IMG/VR virus record: IMGVR_UViG_3300032093_012241
Location: 1 to 56,465 of that record
Reading direction: 5' to 3' (one strand)
DNA: 56,465 bases
From: a virus
Each line of letters starts with the position of its first letter. Positions within the stretch are counted from its first letter, which is position 1. Below the pieces are notes generated by a model. The model had not been told where the DNA came from. It did not search any database and was given only the letters and a program-made list of their open reading frames with translations. A program made the translations under genes and the position numbers. Shown piece after piece: positions 30,845-39,118 of the stretch.

Positions 30845-31477
30845 ATGGATTATTGTCTTTCAACTTACTACGGAATTTACTCTCAATACGATGGAAATTA
30901 TTATTCTGCCGGAACATATGACGGTAATTCATATTATACGGGAGATAGTGTAACTACAGCTTACATATATTATAACACAGGTCAAACAAGATGGTGTTTA
31001 TCAACATCTTTAGGGGGTAGCTGTATTTTATTCGGAGGAAATAGATGTCAAAGTTTGTCACCAAATTTATCTGAAGAATTTTTTAATTCTGGCCTATGTT
31101 TGACTCCGACTCCAACACCCACAATAAATTGTAGTGTGCTTGATTTTGATGCGTTTTTTGATTGTGATATTGTACCTCCAACACCTTCGGTAACTCAAAC
31201 AATGACACCGTCTCCCACATCAGGTTACACATACCCAACTAATACGCCAACGATGACAAATACGCCAACACCTTCTGGCGATATTTGCGGTAATGTAAAT
31301 TTTTGTTTTGTAGTTCAAAATGTTTCTCCAACACCAACACCTACACCTACTATGACCCCTTCTAGCGCGGCCGCTAGAAATACACCGGCTGACGGTGTTG
31401 TTACATTTACAACAATTGATTCAAACTTTATTTGCCCTCCTCAAGTTGGATCTTCATCGACTCAAATACTACCGTAA
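30845..31477 (+). CDS. Tail-tip-like protein with Thr-Pro linkers, 210 aa
   Basis: A 210-residue protein. The N-terminal 80 residues are Tyr/Gly/Cys-rich (YYSAGTYDGNSYYTGD; RWCLSTSLGGSCILFGGNRC). Three Thr-Pro linkers follow (TPTPTPT, TPSVTQTMTPSP, TPTPTPTMTPS) separated by short Cys-containing domains. The same TP-linker type occurs in 34424-36106, so the two are probably related structural adhesins. Near residue 175 the sequence becomes Ala-rich at an unusually GC-rich 40-base patch (31360-31398). No enzyme motif is seen. A surface-exposed fibre protein is likely. Confidence 0.6.
   Translation: MDYCLSTYYGIYSQYDGNYYSAGTYDGNSYYTGDSVTTAYIYYNTGQTRWCLSTSLGGSCILFGGNRCQSLSPNLSEEFFNSGLCLTPTPTPTINCSVLDFDAFFDCDIVPPTPSVTQTMTPSPTSGYTYPTNTPTMTNTPTPSGDICGNVNFCFVVQNVSPTPTPTPTMTPSSAAARNTPADGVVTFTTIDSNFICPPQVGSSSTQILP
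31360..31398. repeat. Two GC-rich inverted repeats inside an AT-rich gene
   Basis: First: TTCTAGCG (31360-31367), CGGC, CGCTAGAA (31372-31379), containing the 8-base palindrome GCGGCCGC. Second: ACACCG (31382-31387), GCTGA, CGGTGT (31393-31398). They lie in frame within 30845-31477 with no T run, so a terminator is unlikely. Confidence 0.6.
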
Positions 31478-31479
31478 AT

Positions 31480-32085
31480 CTATTTCCAAAGATTTTCTTG
31501 TTTCATATACCCCAAACAACAAGTATATGCATCTGACATATCAAAATTTTCTTTTTTAAGTGTTTGATTTTTGGTATATAACCATTTAATCTGAGGTTCT
31601 TTTTGAGCCACCAAATTCCAAATTATCATTTTTTTATCAACATCTCTTGGTAACCCCCCAAATAATACAAATTTTTTCTTATCATTTTCTTTTACAAGAT
31701 CAGGAAATGCAAATTTTCTTGAATTATATGTTGAAATATATTCGGGAACAATTCCTAATGTATTATAAATTTCTTTTGATATAAGGGTATTAAACCTCAG
31801 AAGTGTTTGTATGGTATAAACATTATTTGAATTGAGAAGTGGTTCTTCTATAATAACTTTTGTAATACCTAAATTTTTATAGTCATCTAACTTTTGTCTA
31901 AAAATTTCAGATTTTAAAAAAAGTTCCTTGATTTTATTATCCTCTTTTGGTTTTGGTACTGGTGAGATATGAGTTAATTCTAATAATTCTCCACTGATCA
32001 TGTCAAAAAGCGCCCATCCGATTGTTCGTGTTGATACGTCTAAACCCAAAACTTTTGGGTTATTTTTAATTTGTTTCTTTACCAT
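31480..32085 (-). CDS. RuvC-like Holliday junction resolvase
   Basis: A 201-residue RNase H-fold protein. The first acidic motif is LGLDVSTRTIGWALF with D16; the second is KVIIEEPLL; the last is FDMSDAYTCCLGYM, with the acidic pair that completes the metal site. This matches the RuvC/phage RuvC-like group. By family it cuts four-way DNA junctions during recombination or before packaging. Its stop lies 3 bases from the converging plus-strand gene 30845-31477. Confidence 0.78.
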   Translation of the reverse strand: MVKKQIKNNPKVLGLDVSTRTIGWALFDMISGELLELTHISPVPKPKEDNKIKELFLKSEIFRQKLDDYKNLGITKVIIEEPLLNSNNVYTIQTLLRFNTLISKEIYNTLGIVPEYISTYNSRKFAFPDLVKENDKKKFVLFGGLPRDVDKKMIIWNLVAQKEPQIKWLYTKNQTLKKENFDMSDAYTCCLGYMKQENLWK

Positions 32086-32131
32086 ATATTAACTATGGTA
32101 ATATAAACTATTTAATAGTCAATAATTTATA

Positions 32132-34396
32132 TTAAAAGTCGAATTTGACAAGGAATTGCTGTAGACTTTGTCTTTTAATTGGTGACTGCAATTTTGATAT
32201 CGCCATAAGATTTTTTTTGTCATCCAAAAGTGCAATTTCTGTTATATAAGAATCTGTTCCTGATGTCCAAGTCGGATTTGATGTAAATGTAAATTCGTTT
32301 TGACTTAAATTACAAAGATATCTCATTTCATAAATTGAAGCTTGTATTTCTGTCTCTAAATTACCATAAAAATAATACTCATCTCCGAAGTTTAATGTAA
32401 GACCGGTTTGACCAACTTGTGGTAATAAAATGTTATCGTTTAAATTATATGTTGTAGCAGCATTATAAAGTGCATCGGTAATAACAAAAGTTGTACCTGT
32501 TAATCCTTGTATTGTTAAAGTTCCTCCTGATATTTGGTTTGTAACATTAATTTTTCTCCATAAAGTCGGATCTGGTCTTCCTGTTCCGTTAACCCTTTGA
32601 CATAAAATTTCAATTGAAGAATAGTATGAAGATATATCAGGAATACATCCAAATTCATTTCCAAACGTTACAGTTACGTTTTGTGAGGTTGAGTTACAAC
32701 TTTCATTTGGACCTTGTATTATCTGATAATAATTATTATGTAATGAATTGGTAAACCCAACATTACTATTTAATCTATATGTCACGTGCATATATTGAGT
32801 ATTACCCGTTAAAACACCTTGCTGCGACCCATCAGGAGTTAATAACGCAACTCTTGGGGCCGGCATTGTCCAATTGCGATTTGACTTATATGACATCGCA
32901 GCGATTATCTCTTCATCATCAATAACAATTGTATGTAAATCAGGAAATACTTTACCTATTCTATTTGGATAACCATCAACATTCGGATTTGTATCCCATA
33001 AATGATAATACCTATGTCCAGGATGATTCATATCATTATTTAAATTTGATGTTAGATAATGCTCCTCAAATAAGTTCAAACCATCAAAACCTGCAGGATC
33101 AACATAAAAAGTTTGTCCGCTACAACATCCATAATCTGACTTATGCCACTGAATTGTTGGTAAGTGTAATCTGAAATTTCTTGCCATACCAACAGTATTG
33201 GTTACATTATCAGGATCAAAAGGTTGTAATGCAAATTTTTCACCATAAACAAAATCTATTGTGTTATTTGTGTAATGTATTATAGCAATTGCTTTTTGTT
33301 CTTTTCCCGTTACAGTAATTTTATCTCCTAAAGAATTGTAATAATATACCGAATCGCTATCCGTCTGTCCTGTGCTATTACTATAACCGAAATATTCTTT
33401 ACTACCAAGATAATTTACAGATCCAAATGTTGTATAATCTTTATAAACTGAACCATTAAGTCCTGCGGGAGATTCACTCCAAGGAATATTCATATTCCAT
33501 ATATTAACATTAAACATGTCAATATCGCAAACTGATTGAAAATTTAAAACATCTTGGTTCCAGTGCGGCTCGGGAGTTTGACTGTCATAAATTACTGTCA
33601 TTCCTGATGGATAAATTAATGCTCTAGCGTCACCAATAATACCAAGTGTTAAAAAATTCGGTAAATACCTATCCAAAGTTAATGTTAAACCCGTAAAAGA
33701 CACAATACGGTATGTTAATATAGGGTAACAACTTTGGATCGATAAAAAACAGGATCTATCTGTTGGCGGTAATGGTGGGCATGGATCAAAAGTTGAATAT
33801 GGTGAGGTGCAAGTTCCTGATGTTGGCGTATAATCACAATTACAAATAGAAGAATTTGTTTGATCAAAATATAGTGTAATAAAATCTCCCGCAGAGAAGG
33901 ACATTGTGGTTGCTGTGTTACAAACAGATGATATTAAAGTTATTTGGTTATTCGCGTTCCCTAACAAATTCATATCAACGTAATAATTCGCAGTTTTTAC
34001 ATATTCAGATCCTGTTCTAGCACTCCAAGATGTTGGTATCGTTGATGTATCGGCACTAAAAAATCCTCTCATAGGAGCAACATTATATATATTACTAACA
34101 ATAGAATCCATAAAAGGAATACCATATGTGCTTCCTGCACTTCCATCAACATAATATGGATATTTTACATTTTGAAAATTTGATGCCGGCGCTGCCGCGC
34201 TATTTTGTGAATTAAACGCCGGTTCTAATACCATACCATTTGGGTGGTAAAAATTTGGTATCGCATTGTAAGAAACCTCGCTATCTCCAATTTGGAAATA
34301 ACTTATATTAAAATTACCCTGAGACATTTTTTCTCGTCCCGCATCTGTAATTCTTGTATTAATTAACGCCGATGTATTTTTTAATATGTAAGCCAT
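32132..34396 (-). CDS. Tail fibre or baseplate-attached protein, 754 aa
   Basis: A 754-residue protein starting MAYILKNTSALINTRITDAG then EKMSQGNFNISYFQIGDSEV, an opening I know from fibre-type proteins at the end of baseplate operons. The body is strand-rich with many Tyr, Asn, Gly and Thr, and a Cys-rich segment near 193-228 (SICNCDYTPTSGTCTSPYS). The C-terminus reads LMAISKLQSPIKRQSLQQFL. It lies last but one in the minus-strand tail run. A host-facing virion protein is the likely role. The exact attachment cannot be read from sequence. Confidence 0.65.
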   Translation of the reverse strand: MAYILKNTSALINTRITDAGREKMSQGNFNISYFQIGDSEVSYNAIPNFYHPNGMVLEPAFNSQNSAAAPASNFQNVKYPYYVDGSAGSTYGIPFMDSIVSNIYNVAPMRGFFSADTSTIPTSWSARTGSEYVKTANYYVDMNLLGNANNQITLISSVCNTATTMSFSAGDFITLYFDQTNSSICNCDYTPTSGTCTSPYSTFDPCPPLPPTDRSCFLSIQSCYPILTYRIVSFTGLTLTLDRYLPNFLTLGIIGDARALIYPSGMTVIYDSQTPEPHWNQDVLNFQSVCDIDMFNVNIWNMNIPWSESPAGLNGSVYKDYTTFGSVNYLGSKEYFGYSNSTGQTDSDSVYYYNSLGDKITVTGKEQKAIAIIHYTNNTIDFVYGEKFALQPFDPDNVTNTVGMARNFRLHLPTIQWHKSDYGCCSGQTFYVDPAGFDGLNLFEEHYLTSNLNNDMNHPGHRYYHLWDTNPNVDGYPNRIGKVFPDLHTIVIDDEEIIAAMSYKSNRNWTMPAPRVALLTPDGSQQGVLTGNTQYMHVTYRLNSNVGFTNSLHNNYYQIIQGPNESCNSTSQNVTVTFGNEFGCIPDISSYYSSIEILCQRVNGTGRPDPTLWRKINVTNQISGGTLTIQGLTGTTFVITDALYNAATTYNLNDNILLPQVGQTGLTLNFGDEYYFYGNLETEIQASIYEMRYLCNLSQNEFTFTSNPTWTSGTDSYITEIALLDDKKNLMAISKLQSPIKRQSLQQFLVKFDF

Positions 34397-34423
34397 TTAT
34401 ATCTAAATATCTTAAAATTGGTT

Positions 34424-36106
34424 TTATGGGGTAAAAACTTGACTGTTAAATGTTGTTGTCATTTGTGTTGATTGAGGAAGTCCTGTAACATTACAGCACG
34501 AACACCCTGATTTACTTGAACTCACGATCTGTACTTTATCTAATGAAACCACATAACATGGAATTCCAGGATGCGTTTGTCTATTAACTTGAACTATTAT
34601 TGACCCTGTTATAACGTCATTGCCTGATATTGTGATAGGTTGATAATTAGTTGTGGTTGCTGTAGTATATTCTAATACCCCTGGACCACAACTTAAAGCG
34701 GGTACAGGTGATGGTGTGAATGTTGAAACAGTATTTATTAAAGTTAATGGGGAACCATTTTTCAAAATTAAAGTGGTAGTAGTTCTTGATCCCTTTGTTG
34801 GGCTATTCGTTACTTTAAAGTCATTAACATGCGCTAAATTGAATGTTATTTGTGTTCCTGCAGGTAAAGTTGTTACTGGTTGTGACTGTGAATTCAATAC
34901 TTGTATTGTGAAATCCAGTCTTTGTACTTCAGAATTAGGTGTAGCAGATATCTGCGTAATATTTGATGTAATAGCAAGTGTATATATCGTTTGGGTAGGA
35001 GCTGGAGGTATAGTTACGGTTTGGGTAAGTGTAGTCAGTGTTGAGTCTTGTACCCAAATATTATAAGACCCACTAACTAAATTATTAAAAATTGGTGAAG
35101 TTTGTGTTGATGTCCCATTATTAATTGAATATAAAACGGGTTGTATGGCATTTATAGTATTTATCGTAATTGACCCTGAGTTTGGTTGCGCACTACAAAG
35201 TGGGGCTGATATAGTAGGATTTGATAGTGTCATAGTCGGGGCAACACAAGGGCCATTTGTAACTGTATATTGAGCCCCTGCATTATAACCCACAACAGTA
35301 TATGTTCCTAACGGTGATAAAGGATTTAGGTTATATATAAAATTACCAGCAAAAGTATTAAAATTAATTTGCCAAGATGGTTGTGGTGTAAGTGACCATT
35401 GTAATGTAAACGTATCTGAAGACCACGTAAATTTACCGTTAACAATGTTTTGAGTAGGATATAAAGGGTATTGGGTTGTAGTTTGAGTAGAAGGACCGCC
35501 TCCAATCTGACCCACAGATTCAATTGATGTCAAACATAATGTTTGTGTATTGACTGGAATAGGAGTCGGAGTTGGTGTTAAAGTAGGTGTTGGCGTAGGA
35601 GTTAATGGTGGTAATGAACATATAGTAGTTGCTGTAAAATCAGGGCCGCTATTTGGCCAATCAAAATCTGTAACAGTTATCGTATAATTTTGACCACGAA
35701 CCGCATTGGATAAAGTAGAGCCCAAATAACCGTTTGACCAAGAAATTTTATAAGGGGGGGTTCCCCCCGATACATTAATTGTAATACTTGAGTTATTTAT
35801 GTTGGGATTACAACTTATTTCCAAAGGTAATATTGTAACAATATCACATTCATTTGTTGCTGTTACTCTAATACAAGGATAGGTTTGATTACAATTCGAG
35901 CAATCTGAATACATTGTTAGTGTCGCTTGTGATGAAGAATATATCGCCGAATTAGGTAAAAGTTCAAAATTTTCGATTATTTCAGTACACCCTGAAAAAG
36001 AGTTTGGTATCTGTACATAAAAATAATCTCCAATAGGAAGTGACATAAAATTTACGATTGTAAATGTTATATTAGGATCACAACATGATTTAAAATATAC
36101 TTGCAT
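34424..36106 (-). CDS. Modular adhesin-like tail protein with TP linker and homopolymer tract, 560 aa
   Basis: A 560-residue protein of separable modules. Residues 1-85 are a Cys module (SCCDPNITF ... CSNCNQTYPC) that matches the second half of 36145-36885. Next is a SprB-like unit with SGGTPPYKISWSNGYLGS; its DNA holds a G7/C6 tract at 35754-35768. A TPTPTPTLTPTPTPIP linker follows, then a strand-rich segment, then a second block (TLAITSNITQISATPNSEVQ) and a Cys-rich end (SSSKSGCSCCNVTGLPQSTQ). The order suggests an elongated surface protein. Function as a host-binding tail protein is inferred from these modules. Confidence 0.65.
   Translation of the reverse strand: MQVYFKSCCDPNITFTIVNFMSLPIGDYFYVQIPNSFSGCTEIIENFELLPNSAIYSSSQATLTMYSDCSNCNQTYPCIRVTATNECDIVTILPLEISCNPNINNSSITINVSGGTPPYKISWSNGYLGSTLSNAVRGQNYTITVTDFDWPNSGPDFTATTICSLPPLTPTPTPTLTPTPTPIPVNTQTLCLTSIESVGQIGGGPSTQTTTQYPLYPTQNIVNGKFTWSSDTFTLQWSLTPQPSWQINFNTFAGNFIYNLNPLSPLGTYTVVGYNAGAQYTVTNGPCVAPTMTLSNPTISAPLCSAQPNSGSITINTINAIQPVLYSINNGTSTQTSPIFNNLVSGSYNIWVQDSTLTTLTQTVTIPPAPTQTIYTLAITSNITQISATPNSEVQRLDFTIQVLNSQSQPVTTLPAGTQITFNLAHVNDFKVTNSPTKGSRTTTTLILKNGSPLTLINTVSTFTPSPVPALSCGPGVLEYTTATTTNYQPITISGNDVITGSIIVQVNRQTHPGIPCYVVSLDKVQIVSSSKSGCSCCNVTGLPQSTQMTTTFNSQVFTP
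35754..35768. repeat. G7-TT-C6 homopolymer tract in a tail adhesin gene
   Basis: Plus strand GGGGGGG (35754-35760), TT, CCCCCC (35763-35768). On the coding strand it encodes Ser-Gly-Gly-Thr-Pro-Pro in a SprB-like unit. Such tracts are rare in this AT-rich DNA, and they can slip in replication or form a tight hairpin. Confidence 0.75.
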
Positions 36107-36144
36107 TAAATATTTTTATTTATAAGTATTTTATTTTTTATTAT

Positions 36145-36885
36145 TTAACAAGAATTAATTTCTGTACAATCAGAACAAGTTTTCATTTCAGGAAACGGAT
36201 ATAATAATGATAAGTTCGTATTTGTTGTAAAATCCCAATCTGACTGATGATATGTTTGATCAGGAGTTTGAAAATTACTAATTACCACTGTACATCCCGT
36301 ATATCCTGTACCTGTTCCTATACCTGATGGGGGTATATTCACATACCAAGAAACATTAGGTTGAAAATATGTCGATTGAAATAATTGATCAAAAGTGAAT
36401 GTATAGTTACTACAACAAGCACTAAAATATGTTGGAGCAACTATATCAAAACATTCTTGACAATTACCAAAATCTTCAATTATTGTTATATCTTCAGAAG
36501 TTTGATTTGTAAATTGATACCCCGAATACTGCCAACATTTATTGTAACCTAAAAGGATAACTGATTTCCCAATCTCAAGATCTACTTCATTTTCTGTATA
36601 GATACAATTTGAAAAATCGCTACAATCGCAAAATGTATGAAGTACGTTGCCAAAATAAGAACATATAACATTTTCCTCTTTTTCACATCCTGAGTTAATA
36701 CCAACTATTTTTACATTAACTGCAGGTGCTCCGCTAAAAAAATCAGGTAACGGAAAAACATCAATAGGAGGTACTGTATTTGTAATTGTCTTTACAAATT
36801 GACAGTTGTTACCTAAAAAGTCACAAACATATATTTCATAAGGTGGCGTATATCCTGTTATTGATGATAAAATTATATTTTTCAT
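36145..36885 (-). CDS. Two-module Cys-rich tail protein, 246 aa
   Basis: I take ATG 36885 (MKNIILSSIT), which overlaps the SprB-like gene's stop by ATGA; a TTG at 36894 is also in frame. Residues 1-80 form module A (IILSSITGYTPPYEIYVCDF ... VKIVGINSGC) shared with 30597-30833. Residues 155-246 form module B (FSACCSNYTFTFDQLF ... YTGCTVVISNF ... TCSDCTEINSC) shared with the start of 34424-36106. A middle segment has CDCSDFSNCIYTENEVDLEI. Cysteine count is high for a phage tail protein. The protein joins both shared modules, so it may be the ancestral or central copy. Role inferred as tail-tip or adhesin. Confidence 0.65.
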   Translation of the reverse strand: MKNIILSSITGYTPPYEIYVCDFLGNNCQFVKTITNTVPPIDVFPLPDFFSGAPAVNVKIVGINSGCEKEENVICSYFGNVLHTFCDCSDFSNCIYTENEVDLEIGKSVILLGYNKCWQYSGYQFTNQTSEDITIIEDFGNCQECFDIVAPTYFSACCSNYTFTFDQLFQSTYFQPNVSWYVNIPPSGIGTGTGYTGCTVVISNFQTPDQTYHQSDWDFTTNTNLSLLYPFPEMKTCSDCTEINSC

Positions 36886-39113
36886 GGCGGACAACTAACA
36901 CAATTTATATCATATACTATTTTTAACTGAGTTGTTACATTTTGATTTGCTAAACCATAATCAACCTCATCACAATCTGTATTGAGTGTAATTGTATTAT
37001 TTTGGTCATCAACTATAACGTCGCCAATTCCTGTTGTACCGCTTAATAATGCTGTTATAGTATTTGTCCAAGCTGAAAGATTAGGATAACTACTTAACGT
37101 TGTTGCTGTAAAAAAAGATTGACTGTAACCTGTTCCAGCAACATTTGTAACTGCTGAAAATATAGCACTTGTCAATAAACAATCTGTACATCCTGATGTT
37201 AAGTCTAAATATCCTTCAATTAACATTTTTTCCATTGTTCTTTCAGTTAAATTACCTGTTGATGAAATAACTGAGTCACATATATTAAAAAGCACTGTAT
37301 CACTTTGATTGTATGTTCCACCTAAAGTAATTAATCTTTCAGTTATACATCCCGCTGCATCTTGTACAATTAAAGAATAGGTTCCCGCCGATAAATTTTG
37401 TACAGTAGTTCCCGTTTGTCCATTTACGTTAGGTGACCACGTTAATGTAAAAGGCGGAGTACCATTTACTATATTTGCAAATATTTGGCCATTTGATCCG
37501 TTTGTTGAATTGGTAGGATAAAGGTAAAAATCAACCGATGGACTTTGGTTTACAGTAAAGTATATGTTTTGTTCACACAATGCCTGGTCTTCAACAGTAC
37601 CTATATAGGACCCTGCCGCTAAATTATTAAACGTATATGAAGAGGTTCCTGTATTTGTAGCAACTTGATTATTATTCCCATTAATATCTATGATAGAAAA
37701 TGTATATAGTCCTGTCTGACCTGTTGAAGCGGTTATTAAAACTGAACCATTATTTTCATTACAAGACGTGCCAGTAACCGAATAACTTACTGTGAATGGA
37801 GATTGTGATGTTAAGGTATATAGTCTAGAGAAAGTACATACACCATCACTTATTGTTAATAAATAATTATTAGGGGGTAATCCTGTAAAGATATTACTAG
37901 TAGTTGAGATATTCTCTGTCGTTATTGTAGAAGATGATAATGTATATGTATAAGACTTACTTTGATCTCCTATTAGGCTAATTGAAATTTGTCCGTTTGA
38001 ATTACCACATTTAGGATTTGTTATATTAACTGATCCTATTGAAAAACTATTTGGTTGATTAAGTTGTACCGTTGTTGTGTCTTGACACAATGCCGAATCA
38101 GTAACTATTATTTCGTAATTTCCACCTGGTAATCCTGAAAAAGTATATGTTTGTGAATAAGATATATCAATAAAAGACCTTGAGGGTATATAATATCTAT
38201 AAGGAGGTGTTCCGTTACTTACAATTATCGTGATTTGACCGTTTTCATCAAAACAAGTTGGTGGGGTCGGTTCGACCACATTTATCACAACAGGCGGTAT
38301 TTCGTCAATTGACGCCGACTGTGTTAACTCACACCCTTGTGAGTCGGTTACTGTTACACTATAAAGTCCAGATGTAAGACCTGTAATAGACGTACCGCTA
38401 GTTATTTGTCCTGTACCGATTAAATAATTTGAATTAACTTGAGTCCACTGATATGTATAAGGTGCTACACCTGTAAGACCTGTAATATATATTTTTCCAA
38501 CACCTGACGCAACATTACCACAATCTGCATCATTAACAACATAAAGACCATAATTAATAGATGTTGAACTTAAAACAATAGCAGTTTCACTATTTCCAGT
38601 ACATCCACCACCATTATCGGTATTTACATAATAAATACCAGGTTCTAAATTGTTAAAAACATAAAATGTGGTATTAGTAAATGCGGTTTCTATTGGTATT
38701 CCATCTTTATATAAAACTATAGTTGCTGTATTATTAATATTCTGAGTAGTGGCCGTTAATATTCCATTATTTAATCCGCAAGTTGTAGAAACAACCCCAT
38801 CAATATTGACACATGAACTACCTGAAGATACTGTTATATTTATAGTTTCTCTATTGTTCTCAGGAGAACAACTATCATTTATCTCAAAAACATAAGTCCC
38901 TGCTAATAAGTTAGAATATGTTATAGACCCATTAAGAATATTTGGTTCTACTGGTGGACCACCACCTAAATTAGGAGACCAAGGATTTGGTTCGTACCAA
39001 GTAATACTCATAGGTTCTGCTGAAGTTTCTAAAAAAAGCGTAAAACCTCCAGAACCGTTATTCTCACAGTCACCTGTTACTGTAAATTGTGTAAAATTAT
39101 ATATACAAGCCAT
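36882..39113 (-). CDS. SprB-like repeat adhesin in the tail operon, 743 aa
   Basis: A 743-residue protein built of repeated units of about 70-90 residues. Typical pieces are GVAPYTYQWTQVNSNY, GLTSGLYSVTVTDSQGC, NGTPPYRYYIPSRS, GGNYEIIVTDSALC, NGTPPFTLTWSPNVNGQTG and LSAGTYSLIVQDAAGC. They match the SprB repeat of Bacteroidota gliding adhesins (N-G-x-P-P-Y ... G-x-Y-x-v-x-v-x-D-x-x-x-C). The C-terminal 140 residues are a separate domain with CTDCLLTSAIF. SprB repeats are a host-surface feature; a phage that carries them may have taken host adhesin modules for its fibre. The start MACIYNFTQFTVTGD lies 5 bases after the stop of 39119-42121. Confidence 0.75.
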   Translation of the reverse strand: MACIYNFTQFTVTGDCENNGSGGFTLFLETSAEPMSITWYEPNPWSPNLGGGPPVEPNILNGSITYSNLLAGTYVFEINDSCSPENNRETINITVSSGSSCVNIDGVVSTTCGLNNGILTATTQNINNTATIVLYKDGIPIETAFTNTTFYVFNNLEPGIYYVNTDNGGGCTGNSETAIVLSSTSINYGLYVVNDADCGNVASGVGKIYITGLTGVAPYTYQWTQVNSNYLIGTGQITSGTSITGLTSGLYSVTVTDSQGCELTQSASIDEIPPVVINVVEPTPPTCFDENGQITIIVSNGTPPYRYYIPSRSFIDISYSQTYTFSGLPGGNYEIIVTDSALCQDTTTVQLNQPNSFSIGSVNITNPKCGNSNGQISISLIGDQSKSYTYTLSSSTITTENISTTSNIFTGLPPNNYLLTISDGVCTFSRLYTLTSQSPFTVSYSVTGTSCNENNGSVLITASTGQTGLYTFSIIDINGNNNQVATNTGTSSYTFNNLAAGSYIGTVEDQALCEQNIYFTVNQSPSVDFYLYPTNSTNGSNGQIFANIVNGTPPFTLTWSPNVNGQTGTTVQNLSAGTYSLIVQDAAGCITERLITLGGTYNQSDTVLFNICDSVISSTGNLTERTMEKMLIEGYLDLTSGCTDCLLTSAIFSAVTNVAGTGYSQSFFTATTLSSYPNLSAWTNTITALLSGTTGIGDVIVDDQNNTITLNTDCDEVDYGLANQNVTTQLKIVYDINCVSCPP

Positions 39114-39118
39114 TTATT

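Noticed and set aside
34653-35066. 137-codon plus-strand frame inside the modular adhesin region
   Set aside because: It is antisense to a Thr-rich beta-strand region (giving Val/Cys-rich shadow); no start context or neighbours support it.
38303-38344. 12-bp palindrome CGTCAATTGACG and 7-bp hairpin in the SprB-like gene
   Set aside because: Short, inside coding sequence with no T run or start codon nearby; chance level in a window this long.
32132-39113. Diversity-generating retroelement for the fibre genes
   Set aside because: No reverse transcriptase and no template/variable repeat pair were seen here; the modules differ along their length, not only at adenines.
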